A stretch of DNA of 33,738 bases from Candidatus Bathyarchaeota archaeon (lineage in GTDB: Archaea; Thermoproteota; Bathyarchaeia; 40CM-2-53-6). The notes under the pieces are model-generated. The model saw only the letters and a program-made list of their open reading frames with translations. It ran no database searches and was not told the DNA's origin. This document shows positions 24,800 through 32,167 of the stretch, piece after piece; within the stretch, counting starts at the first letter, position 1, and each line of letters starts with the position of its first letter. The stretch is taken from the NCBI GenBank assembly GCA_005888755.1, contig VBBQ01000037.1:85903-119640 (forward strand), in the 5' to 3' direction. Both the position numbers and the translations under genes were made by a program.

Positions 24800-25627
24800 C
24801 TACCAGGGTGGCTTGCCCGTTGACCCTTGCGTCATGGGCGGTGGGATCTCGTGCCTGACGATTCTTTCTCTCGCTAGATAAAATGCCGTTCCATAAATCG
24901 CGGCGGGTATGGCGGCGAGGAAGCCGGTGAAAAGGAATACTCCTGTCCCGAAGTAGAGCGTCCAGAATCCGCCGCTGCCGAACGGAAGGAGAAACAGGTT
25001 AACGAGGCCTAGTGCTATCGAAAACGCGTAGGCTGTCCAGAGAAGTGTTCGACCGGGACTTTTTTGGAGGGAGTATGTGAGGAGAACTAGGGAGAGTCCG
25101 AAGATTGCTCCACCGATGAGGAAAATGATGCTGAACAGTGTGACGATGGTGGATGAGCTTCCTCCGTTGATAGCTGAGGAGACACCGTAGACAATGGCGT
25201 AGAAGAATCCGAATATCGTGACTGTAATCCCGACTATGAAGAATATCAGGGCTAGTGTTGTGTTTCGAACGTGGGCGTCCCCGAAGGGTTCGCGTCCTAC
25301 GAGAACGAGTATGGCGCCGATGAAGCCTACTATTCCTCCGATGGCGCCTGCAAATGGTATCCACGAGATCAGCGCGCCAATGACGAGTAGGAGCAGGCCA
25401 GTTAGGCTGTTGTTTATCTTGTTTGTCCGGGCGACCTCCCAAGCGTTCTGAGGATACTGGTATTGGTAGTATGGCTGGACGGGCTGCATCGCGTACGGAT
25501 ATACTGGTTGTGGCGGAGCCTGTGGTACTGGTGGAGCGGTGGGTACCAGCGCGGTTCCGCAGGTCATGCAGTATCGTGCTTGCGGAGCGTTGCTTGCGCC
25601 GCATCGCGGACAGGTGATCGCTGACAT
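24800..25627 (-). CDS. Zinc-ribbon, Pro/Tyr-rich linker and multi-TM membrane protein
   Basis: About 275 aa from the ATG at 25627 (a GTG at 25639 adds four residues). It starts with a zinc ribbon, ITCPRCGASN and ARYCMTCGTAL (two CxxC pairs). A Pro/Gln/Tyr-rich linker of about 40 residues follows (PPQPVYPYAMQPVQPYYQY). The rest is about six hydrophobic helices. This ribbon-linker-membrane layout is common in archaeal and bacterial proteins of unknown function, where the cytoplasmic ribbon is thought to mediate protein contacts. No enzymatic motif is seen. Confidence 0.7.
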   Translation of the reverse strand: MSAITCPRCGASNAPQARYCMTCGTALVPTAPPVPQAPPQPVYPYAMQPVQPYYQYQYPQNAWEVARTNKINNSLTGLLLLVIGALISWIPFAGAIGGIVGFIGAILVLVGREPFGDAHVRNTTLALIFFIVGITVTIFGFFYAIVYGVSSAINGGSSSTIVTLFSIIFLIGGAIFGLSLVLLTYSLQKSPGRTLLWTAYAFSIALGLVNLFLLPFGSGGFWTLYFGTGVFLFTGFLAAIPAAIYGTAFYLARERIVRHEIPPPMTQGSTGKPPW

Positions 25628-25677
25628 TCTAATGGTCACTTTAACGATGCCTCATCTTCACCCTTCGAGAATTAAGC

Positions 25678-25899
25678 TTGAGCATTCTTTTCGACACGGC
25701 TCTTTCCCGCCTCTGCTCTTTGATCAAGCCAGCCGACCCTAAAGTCGCCGAAGAGTGGAAGTGGAGGAAGCCGCAAGATGATTCCCCAGTGGCGCCTCGT
25801 TGGATGACCTCTCAGGTCTATTCAGTTCTAGTCTCGAGGGTAGAACGGGCGTGCCATCGATTTCTACTAAGGAAAGGAGTCGCCCTCAACAGAAGGTGA
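25678..25899 (+). pseudogene. Possible remnant of a DUF1801-like gene
   Basis: The 73-codon frame contains CSLIKPADPKVAEEWKWRKP, strongly reminiscent of the segment LI..ADP.V.EEWKWR that opens DUF1801-like proteins. After it the expected PVWSHDG...CTGETYK...FAKGA core is missing, and the frame ends at a KGVALNRR stretch similar to the family's C-terminus. This looks like a decayed or internally deleted gene. The match rests on one short motif, so confidence is low. Confidence 0.33.
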
Positions 25900-26270
25900 A
25901 CGTGGGAAATCTGGAGATTCAAGAAGGGCGGGCCTCGGGAAAATCGACCACCTCCCGGGGGGGTTACTAGAAAAAGAATGCTTAGAAAATAACTAGAGAA
26001 AAGGCCAACCCTAGCCACAGCCTAGGGGAGGAAGCGTGGATTTGGAGTTCGCGAACGACTCGCCAAATTTACCATATTCTGTTGCTACAGTTAAATAGCA
26101 TCTCGGTAGAAAGACGTCCGCGGACGTATTTTGAGTTCGTTTGTGGTAGAAGTATACTCTTTTCTGTAGGAATAAGTAAATCAGCTAGCACGTTCGTATC
26201 AAGGGTCTCGAAGGGCCATAAACCAAGAAGCCATTCAGTTAGACAGCCATGATGCCGACATTCTAATAAC

Positions 26271-26310
26271 CTTGTTACCTAAAAAAGGTAGCTTCCTCAA
26301 AGGCAACAAG
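26271..26310 (+). promoter_or_regulatory. Overlapping inverted repeats just upstream of a start codon
   Basis: A local hairpin pairs 26274-26280 (gttacct) with 26286-26292 (aggtagc) around an A5 loop. The same left arm, extended as cttgttacc (26271-26279), can instead pair with ggcaacaag (26302-26310) in eight of nine positions, ending 2 nt before the ATG at 26313. The two pairings exclude each other. Whether this region is transcribed is not known. Confidence 0.35.
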
Positions 26311-26312
26311 AA

Positions 26313-26996
26313 ATGGCAACACGAAAGATCACTTTCACACGCCTTGACCAGGGAAAACCCCTCCTCAACCGCGGAACACTCGACCAGTACCGTTTGGTAG
26401 TAGTATGCGTCCGAGGCAACGTTAGCGTCAGGGAAACCATGAGCCTCATCCTGAAAGAAGCAATAGGCCCCGAAGGCTCCTCTCCAACTCTTGTGCTTGG
26501 ACCAACGGCTCCAGAAGATCTCTCAACTGACTGGACTGGGAAAGTGGGGTGGATCACCTTCGTGGACGGGACCTCGATAGCCCACCCGTCAGCAAATGTG
26601 GAGATAATCTCCCCGGACAACTTGCTGGAGATCAACTTATTCATCGAAAAAGCAGCTCAGGGAGAAGGATCCCAAATAATTCTGGGCGACTTTCTCGACA
26701 ACATCATCAAGAGCATCGGCTCACCAGAGAGCTTCTACTCGTTCTTCTGCCAACTCGCCTCCAGGATCCGTCTGAGAAAGAGAACCGCGATTCTGGTCAT
26801 AAAAGAAGATATTCACGAGAAGCCGATGGTCGAGATGGTCAAACGATTCGCCGACATCGTCTTGGAGTTCCGCGACCAAGACAACGAGGGCGCACTGACG
26901 GTCGAGATGAGAACGCTAAATTTTGCAGATAATATCTACACAAGATGGCTGCCCTTCCCACAGGCCCTAAGGCCTCTCTGCATGAATTACACCTAA
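26313..26996 (+). CDS. RecA/KaiC-like domain protein lacking Walker A
   Basis: A 227-aa soluble protein. It resembles a RecA/KaiC-type core with alternating strands and helices: YRLVVVCVRGNVSVRETMSL, then a Walker B-like hydrophobic strand ending in Asp (SQIILGDFLDNII), then AILVIKEDIHEKPMVEMV and ADIVLEFRDQ, similar to late strands of KaiC-like proteins. No GxxxxGK(T/S) is present; the first loop reads VRGNVSVRET. It is therefore probably non-ATPase, acting as a regulator or binding partner. ATG start. Its end overlaps the longest possible biotin-ligase frame by 52 nt. The family assignment is tentative. Confidence 0.5.
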   Translation: MATRKITFTRLDQGKPLLNRGTLDQYRLVVVCVRGNVSVRETMSLILKEAIGPEGSSPTLVLGPTAPEDLSTDWTGKVGWITFVDGTSIAHPSANVEIISPDNLLEINLFIEKAAQGEGSQIILGDFLDNIIKSIGSPESFYSFFCQLASRIRLRKRTAILVIKEDIHEKPMVEMVKRFADIVLEFRDQDNEGALTVEMRTLNFADNIYTRWLPFPQALRPLCMNYT

Positions 26997-27034
26997 AACC
27001 GGGACACCAACCCCCGATCATACGGGGTTGCCTC

Positions 27035-27745
27035 CTGAAGATCATCACATACGAGAGAATCTCATCAACCAACACCATGGCAAAGGCCCTCGCCCAAAAA
27101 GGGGCTGCTGATTGGACAGTTGTTGTATCTGAGGTTCAGACACAAGGCAGAGGCCGATCAGGACGAAGCTGGAAATCACCTAAAGGCGGCCTTTGGTTTT
27201 CGCTAATTATCAGGCCGAAGATACCGACGGATCGGATACCGATTCTCCAGTTCTGGGTCGCCAACGCTCTTCGAACAGGAATTGAAGAGGTATGTGGAGT
27301 CCAATCAGAGGTAAAGTGGCCGAACGATCTCGTGGTCAACTGGAAAAAACTCGCCGGCATACTCATCAAGACGAAAATCAGCGGTCCAGAGCTTGTGTAC
27401 GCAATCGCCGGCATCGGGCTCAACGTGAACCTGACAGCCGAAGAATTGCCCACGGGAGCAACTTCGATTTTCCTGGCCAGAAAAAAACGATTCAGCTTAG
27501 AAAAGACGCTTGGCTCGATTCTGACAGCCTTAGAAGGGCAATACAAGACCCTGAGGGACGAAAATGCCGTTGTGGGCAACTGGTGGAAGCACTGTGCTCA
27601 TCGTATGAAACCGGTGATAATCGAAACCAGCAACAGTAGGGTCCGTGGAAAATCGGTTGGAGTCAACTTCGATGGAAGCATCATCGTCCAGACGGATCAA
27701 GGAAGTGTAACAGTTCCTGACGGGACTCTTCGACTGGACACGTGA
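27035..27745 (+). CDS. birA: Biotin-protein ligase (catalytic domain only), probable CTG start
   Basis: About 236 aa. It has the biotinyl-AMP loop QGRGRSGRSWKSPKGGLWFS and KWPNDLVVNWKKLAGILIK with the catalytic Lys region, then a C-terminal SH3-like cap ending SVTVPDGTLRLDT. It attaches biotin to the carrier protein encoded downstream. The N-terminal HTH of bacterial BirA is absent, so it should not be a repressor. Homologous enzymes begin at the strand KIITYERISSTNT, which follows a CTG at 27035 with gggg 7 nt upstream. The only ATG in frame (26945) would add 30 unrelated residues and overlap the previous gene by 52 nt. Confidence 0.88.
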   Translation: MKIITYERISSTNTMAKALAQKGAADWTVVVSEVQTQGRGRSGRSWKSPKGGLWFSLIIRPKIPTDRIPILQFWVANALRTGIEEVCGVQSEVKWPNDLVVNWKKLAGILIKTKISGPELVYAIAGIGLNVNLTAEELPTGATSIFLARKKRFSLEKTLGSILTALEGQYKTLRDENAVVGNWWKHCAHRMKPVIIETSNSRVRGKSVGVNFDGSIIVQTDQGSVTVPDGTLRLDT

Positions 27746-27759
27746 GCCTGTCTTCCGTC

Positions 27760-27768
27760 CTTTAATAC
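27760..27768 (+). promoter_or_regulatory. Putative TATA box for the acyl-CoA carboxylase operon
   Basis: The sequence ctttaatac lies 32-40 nt before the ATG at 27800. The carboxylase genes could therefore have their own promoter separate from birA. Identified by eye. Confidence 0.4.
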
Positions 27769-27799
27769 GGGAGGCCTCTTCAGCGAGTTCCAATCGACC

Positions 27800-29347
27800 A
27801 TGACGATGAAGGAACTGTCCAAGGAGCTGAGCAACCTCAGAGAAAAATCTGAGGAAGGTGGTGGCAGGGACAAGATCGAGGATCAGCATTCTAAGGGAAA
27901 AATGACTGCCAGGGAGAGAATTGTCGCTCTGGTCGACCCGGGCAGTTTTGTGGAAATGGACAGGTTCGTTGTTCATCAGACCGCTGATTTCGGCATGGCT
28001 GAGAAGAAGATTCTTGGCGATGGAGTTGTGACGGGTTACGGCAAGATCGACGGAAGAACGGTCTATCTGTTCTCTCACGACTTCACCGTCTTCGGAGGCT
28101 CCCTCGGAGAAATGTTCGCCCGAAAGGTCACGAAGATCATGGATCTAGCTCTAAAGACTGGGGTCCCAATTATCGGGATTAACGATTCAGGCGGGGCCAG
28201 AATCCAAGAGGGGGTCGTCAGCCTGGGCGGTTATGCTGAGATATTCTTTCGCAACGTCCTTGCCTCGGGAGTGATCCCGCAGATATCGGCTGTGATGGGT
28301 CCGTGCGCGGGAGGCGCGGTGTATTCCCCCGCCATTACGGACTTCACAATAATGGTCGACAAGACGAGCTACATGTTCATAACGGGACCGGACGTCATCA
28401 AGGCCGTTCTGAATCAGGACGTTGATTTCGAAGAACTTGGAGGCGCAAGACTCCACAACACCAAGAGCGGAGTCGCGCACTTTTTCGCACAGAACGAGCA
28501 GGAAGGGTTGCAGCAAATCCGGAAACTATTGAGCTTCATCCCCTCAAACAACACCGAAGACCCGCCTAGAGCCAAGCCAAAACCACCCGTCGGGGACAAG
28601 AGCGAGCTCAACGATGTCCTGCCTGACAACCCGGACAAGGCGTACGACATCCGGGATATCATAACCCGGATTGTCGATGGAAGCGAACTGTTCGAGATAC
28701 AGCCTCTCTGGGCTCAGAATATCGTCATAGGACTCGCGAGACTTAACGGATACTCGATTGGGATCGTTGCGAACCAGCCCAAGGTTAACGCCGGGACCCT
28801 TGACATTGATTCCTCCGTCAAGGCTGCACGCTTCGTCAGGTTCTGTGATGCTTTCAACATCCCGATCCTGACTCTGGTGGATGTTCCTGGGTTCTTGCCG
28901 GGGATTGATCAGGAGCACGACGGGATAATTCGGCATGGGTCAAAGCTCCTCTATGCCTACTGCGAAGCCTCTGTTCCCAAGCTTACTGTAATCGTGAGAA
29001 AGGCGTACGGGGGCGCCTACGACGTGCTTGGAAGCAAGCATATCAGGGCCGACGTGAACCTTGCTTGGCCATCGGCCGAAATAGCAGTAATGGGTCCCGA
29101 TGCAGCGATCAACATAATCTTCCGCAACGAAATCGCCAAAGCGAAAGACACTGTGGCAGAGAAGAGGAAACTCGTAAAGGAATATCGCGAAAAATTCAGC
29201 AACCCATACATCGCCGCGGGAAGAGGATATGTTGACGATGTTATCGAGCCTTCAGAAACAAGGGAAGTATTGATCAAATATCTTGAGTCTGTGAAGACGA
29301 AAAGAGAGGCACGCCCTCCCCGGAAACACGGCAACATTCCACTCTAG
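27800..29347 (+). CDS. Acyl-CoA carboxylase, carboxyltransferase subunit
   Basis: A 515-aa crotonase-fold carboxyltransferase of the PccB/MmdA type. It has both halves of the CoA/biotin-binding layout: [18 protein letters not shown] and [18 protein letters not shown] in the N-terminal half, and [21 protein letters not shown], then [16 protein letters not shown], in the C-terminal half. These oxyanion-hole and biotin-site sequences match enzymes that carboxylate acetyl-CoA or propionyl-CoA. Archaea lack bacterial-type fatty-acid synthesis, so propionyl-CoA carboxylation is the likelier role unless a 3-hydroxypropionate cycle is present. It is followed by biotin carboxylase after 15 nt. Confidence 0.93.
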   Translation: MTMKELSKELSNLREKSEEGGGRDKIEDQHSKGKMTARERIVALVDPGSFVEMDRFVVHQTADFGMAEKKILGDGVVTGYGKIDGRTVYLFSHDFTVFGGSLGEMFARKVTKIMDLALKTGVPIIGINDSGGARIQEGVVSLGGYAEIFFRNVLASGVIPQISAVMGPCAGGAVYSPAITDFTIMVDKTSYMFITGPDVIKAVLNQDVDFEELGGARLHNTKSGVAHFFAQNEQEGLQQIRKLLSFIPSNNTEDPPRAKPKPPVGDKSELNDVLPDNPDKAYDIRDIITRIVDGSELFEIQPLWAQNIVIGLARLNGYSIGIVANQPKVNAGTLDIDSSVKAARFVRFCDAFNIPILTLVDVPGFLPGIDQEHDGIIRHGSKLLYAYCEASVPKLTVIVRKAYGGAYDVLGSKHIRADVNLAWPSAEIAVMGPDAAINIIFRNEIAKAKDTVAEKRKLVKEYREKFSNPYIAAGRGYVDDVIEPSETREVLIKYLESVKTKREARPPRKHGNIPL

Positions 29348-29362
29348 ACCGGATCACTACCG

Positions 29363-30877
29363 ATGTTCAGAAAGATCCTTATCGCGAACCGTGGAGAAAT
29401 CGCCGTTAGAATAATACGAACCTGCAGGAAACTCGGAATCAAGACCGTTGCAGTTTATTCAGAGCCTGATCTGGAGTCCCAGCACGTCGTCTATGCTGAC
29501 GAAGCTTACAACATAGGGCCAGCACAGCCCTCTGAAAGCTACCTCAACAGCCCGAAGATAGTTAAGGTTGCGAAGGCTTCCAAAGCGGAAGCAGTGCATC
29601 CGGGGTATGGGTTCCTAGCGGAAAATCCCCAGTTTGCCCGAGAGTGTGAAGAAGTAGGACTAGTTTTCATCGGACCAAGAAGCAAGATTCTGGCTTCGGC
29701 CGCAAACAAGTTCGGATCAAGAGAAACTGCAGCTCGAGCCGGCGTCCCCACGATTCCCGGTTCGAAACGTCAACTAGAGACCGCGAACGATGCTGAAAAC
29801 GAGGCCCGTCGTGTGGGCTTTCCGGTATTGATCAAGGCCTCCTTTGGAGGGGGTGGGAGAGGCATGCGTATTGTGAAGACGGCGAGTGAATTGCGAAGGT
29901 CCTTCGATCTTGCTACTTCCGAGGCGAAAGGAGCCTTCGGCCGTTCAGAATTGTATCTGGAAAAGCATCTGATCAACCCTCGACATATTGAGGTCCAAAT
30001 AGTCGCCGGGAAAAGGGGACAAATGGTCCATCTCGGTGAGAGAGAATGCTCGCTTCAGAGACGACACCAGAAAATCCTCGAAGAGACCCCAGCGCCGCAG
30101 CTCGATTCCACATCAAGGAAAGAGCTAGTTTCGCTTGCTTTGAAGATCGCCAAAGCAACGAGATACGAAAATGCGGGAACGGTAGAGTTTGTGCGATCAG
30201 CACGAGGCGAGTTCTACTATCTTGAGATAAACAAGCGGATCCAAGTGGAACATCTCATCACGGAAATGGTTACGGGTGTAGATATTGTGGAACAGCAGAT
30301 CCGAATCGCTGATGGAGAGGGTCTCGGACTCTCTCAAAAAGAGGTCGAGTTCAACGGGGCTGCGATGAACTGCAGAATCAATGCGGAAGATCCGTCGAGA
30401 AACTTTGCCCCTTCGCCCGGTCGCATCGAAGGGTTTGTCCCGCCAGGCGGTCCTGGTATCAGGGTCGATACCGCTATAATCGATGGAGCCGTCGTCCCAG
30501 AATACTATGATTCACTCATCGCGAAGATTGCCTCACACGGCCGAACTAGAGAGGAGGCGATTCAAAGACTCAAAGGCGCCTTGAGCGAGACTATTGTCAA
30601 CGGAGTCGAGACCACGATTCCTCTCCATCAAACTATTCTTGAAGACAAGGGCTTTGTCAGCGGTGACTACCACACTCAACTCCTCGACAACAAGATCGCT
30701 ACGTGGGACTTCAAGCCGCGGCTGTCAGTAGAGGAGGTCGCCATGCTCGATTTGACAGCAGACTATCCACTCTCGGGAACTGGCAAATCCTCATTGCAGA
30801 ACAGTCAGACGAGATGGCGAAACACGCTCCAGACGGAACCATCACCGAGGCAACCCTTGTTTGTCGAAGGACTCTAA
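29363..30877 (+). CDS. Biotin carboxylase subunit of acyl-CoA carboxylase
   Basis: A 504-aa ATP-grasp enzyme that carboxylates biotin using bicarbonate and ATP. It begins MFRKILIANRGEIAVRIIRT. Visible motifs are AEAVHPGYGFLAENPQFA, LIKASFGGGGRGMRIV (Lys158, Gly-rich loop 162-167), HIEVQI near 208-213 and the metal and biotin site LEINKRIQVEHLITEMVTG (Glu288, Asn290, Arg292). At positions 291 and 298 it has Lys and Leu, where the family usually has Thr/Pro and Pro (N[TP]RLQVEHP). The C-terminus past about residue 450 is shorter and less conserved than in long family members. It overlaps the carrier-protein gene by 17 nt. Confidence 0.93.
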   Translation: MFRKILIANRGEIAVRIIRTCRKLGIKTVAVYSEPDLESQHVVYADEAYNIGPAQPSESYLNSPKIVKVAKASKAEAVHPGYGFLAENPQFARECEEVGLVFIGPRSKILASAANKFGSRETAARAGVPTIPGSKRQLETANDAENEARRVGFPVLIKASFGGGGRGMRIVKTASELRRSFDLATSEAKGAFGRSELYLEKHLINPRHIEVQIVAGKRGQMVHLGERECSLQRRHQKILEETPAPQLDSTSRKELVSLALKIAKATRYENAGTVEFVRSARGEFYYLEINKRIQVEHLITEMVTGVDIVEQQIRIADGEGLGLSQKEVEFNGAAMNCRINAEDPSRNFAPSPGRIEGFVPPGGPGIRVDTAIIDGAVVPEYYDSLIAKIASHGRTREEAIQRLKGALSETIVNGVETTIPLHQTILEDKGFVSGDYHTQLLDNKIATWDFKPRLSVEEVAMLDLTADYPLSGTGKSSLQNSQTRWRNTLQTEPSPRQPLFVEGL

Positions 30878-31382
30878 GCAGATCCACCGACTCACCGTCA
30901 ACGGAAAGACTTGGGCCGTTACAGAGCTCGAGAATCAAAAGATCAAAATCAGCCATCAAGAACTGACTTTTCGCATCCTCCGAGAGCCAACAACTGACCA
31001 ACCAGATCTGGTTGCGAATATCAACGGGAAGGTTCTCATCGCGAGAAGGGAAGAAGACCGCGACGGAAGCGGCTATCTTATTCGACTAAACGGAAGACTG
31101 CTCAAGGTCAGCTTAGGCAGAAGAGACCAATCGCCCCAAAATGCGGGAATTTCTGAGACAGTTCTTGGGCCGGTTGTGATAACTTCACCCATGAGCGGGA
31201 GAATCGTGTCGTTAAGCGCATCTCCTAACAAACCGGTAAACAAGGGCCAGCCGCTGGCTGTTCTTGAGGCGATGAAAATGGAAAACGAGATTGCCGCACC
31301 AAAGACTGGAATCGTGAAAGAGGTCTACGTTCAATCCGGCGCGTTGGTGAAGGCGGGAGACAAGTTATGCCTCCTAGAGTAA
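30861..31382 (+). CDS. Biotin carboxyl carrier protein
   Basis: A 173-aa protein. The C-terminal 75 residues are a biotinyl/lipoyl domain with SPMSGRIVSLSASPNKPVNKGQ and the biotinylation site EAMKMENEIAAP, Lys139. The N-terminal 100 residues form a beta-rich, less conserved domain of the type that holds carboxylase subunits together. TTG start overlapping the biotin carboxylase end, so synthesis of the two is coupled. It is the natural substrate of the biotin ligase encoded upstream. Confidence 0.92.
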   Translation: MSKDSKQIHRLTVNGKTWAVTELENQKIKISHQELTFRILREPTTDQPDLVANINGKVLIARREEDRDGSGYLIRLNGRLLKVSLGRRDQSPQNAGISETVLGPVVITSPMSGRIVSLSASPNKPVNKGQPLAVLEAMKMENEIAAPKTGIVKEVYVQSGALVKAGDKLCLLE

Positions 31383-31403
31383 CCTAGAATCAAGAGGTTG
31401 AAC

Positions 31404-32153
31404 ATGGACCGCTGGAAATACTACGATATCATACATCAGCGCCACTCCCTCATGAATCCTGTAGACGAGACCAAACTGGAGCGCTTGTATGATCTCCTGG
31501 AACTGAAACCGAATGCTAGCGTCATAGACATCGGCTGCGGAAAGGGAGAGATGCTGATCAGGCTAGCCGAGAAGTACGACATCAAAGGCCTAGGAATCGA
31601 CAAGTCCCCATATTGTGTACGGGAAGCTGAGAAGGGGAAACGTCAACGAGTTCCGCAGGCGGACGTGAGGTTCCTAGAAATGGACGGGGCCCAGTACAAG
31701 GCTGAGAGTGGAGAATCTTCACATCTAGCTATGTGCATAGGGGCCACATGGATTTACGGTGGCTACAGGAATACTGTCAGAGCTCTAGGCGGAATGACGA
31801 GGTCATCTGCATTCGTGATGGTCGGTGAGCCGTTCTGGCGTACAAATCCTCCCCGAGAATACCTTCAGTCTGAAGGATTATCGGTTGACTCTTTCGGCAC
31901 GCATCACGGAAATGCTACAACGGGAGAGTCAGAAGGACTAAGACTTGTCTACACAGTTGTCAGCAGCCAGGAAGATTGGGACAGATCGGAAGGGCTTCAT
32001 TGGTCCACTGCAGCTGAATATGCGCTTGCTCATCCCGAGGATACCGATCTCGAAGAACTGCTGGCACGTGATTCGAAGGAGAGAGAGTCGTATCTCAGAT
32101 GGGGAAGAGACACCCTTGGCTGGGCAGTCTACCTCTTTCGAAAGATGCGATAA
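31404..32153 (+). CDS. SAM-dependent methyltransferase (class I)
   Basis: About 249 aa from the ATG at 31404 (a TTG at 31398 adds two residues; gaggt is 6 nt ahead of the ATG). The Rossmann motif I VIDIGCGKGEMLIRLAEKYD is followed by GLGIDKSPYCVREAEK (motif II acid), VRFLEMDGAQY and HLAMCIGATWIYGG. The second half, from VGEPFWRTNPPREYL, lacks recognisable substrate residues and ends in a helical cap. Small molecules are the likely acceptor, but no target is evident. It follows the carrier-protein gene by 21 nt and probably shares its transcript. Confidence 0.85.
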   Translation: MDRWKYYDIIHQRHSLMNPVDETKLERLYDLLELKPNASVIDIGCGKGEMLIRLAEKYDIKGLGIDKSPYCVREAEKGKRQRVPQADVRFLEMDGAQYKAESGESSHLAMCIGATWIYGGYRNTVRALGGMTRSSAFVMVGEPFWRTNPPREYLQSEGLSVDSFGTHHGNATTGESEGLRLVYTVVSSQEDWDRSEGLHWSTAAEYALAHPEDTDLEELLARDSKERESYLRWGRDTLGWAVYLFRKMR

Positions 32154-32167
32154 AAAGTCTCTACCCA

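Larger units (their letters stand above)
25640..26312. other. Non-coding stretch of about 670 nt with a possible gene remnant and a structured leader
   Basis: No intact gene is seen. It holds a possible remnant of a DUF1801-like gene (25678-25899), an unusual C/G run near 25957-25966, a TATA-like patch (gttaaatag, about 26089-26097) and, at the right end, overlapping inverted repeats just ahead of the next gene. Confidence 0.4.

Noticed and set aside
24999-25604. Minus-strand frame of 201 codons, very rich in Arg, His and Ser
   Set aside because: It is an out-of-frame reading of the zinc-ribbon membrane protein, whose frame has clear CxxC pairs and TM helices.
27530-28078. Minus-strand frame of 182 codons
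   Set aside because: It runs antisense to biotin ligase and the carboxyltransferase, both with strong motifs.
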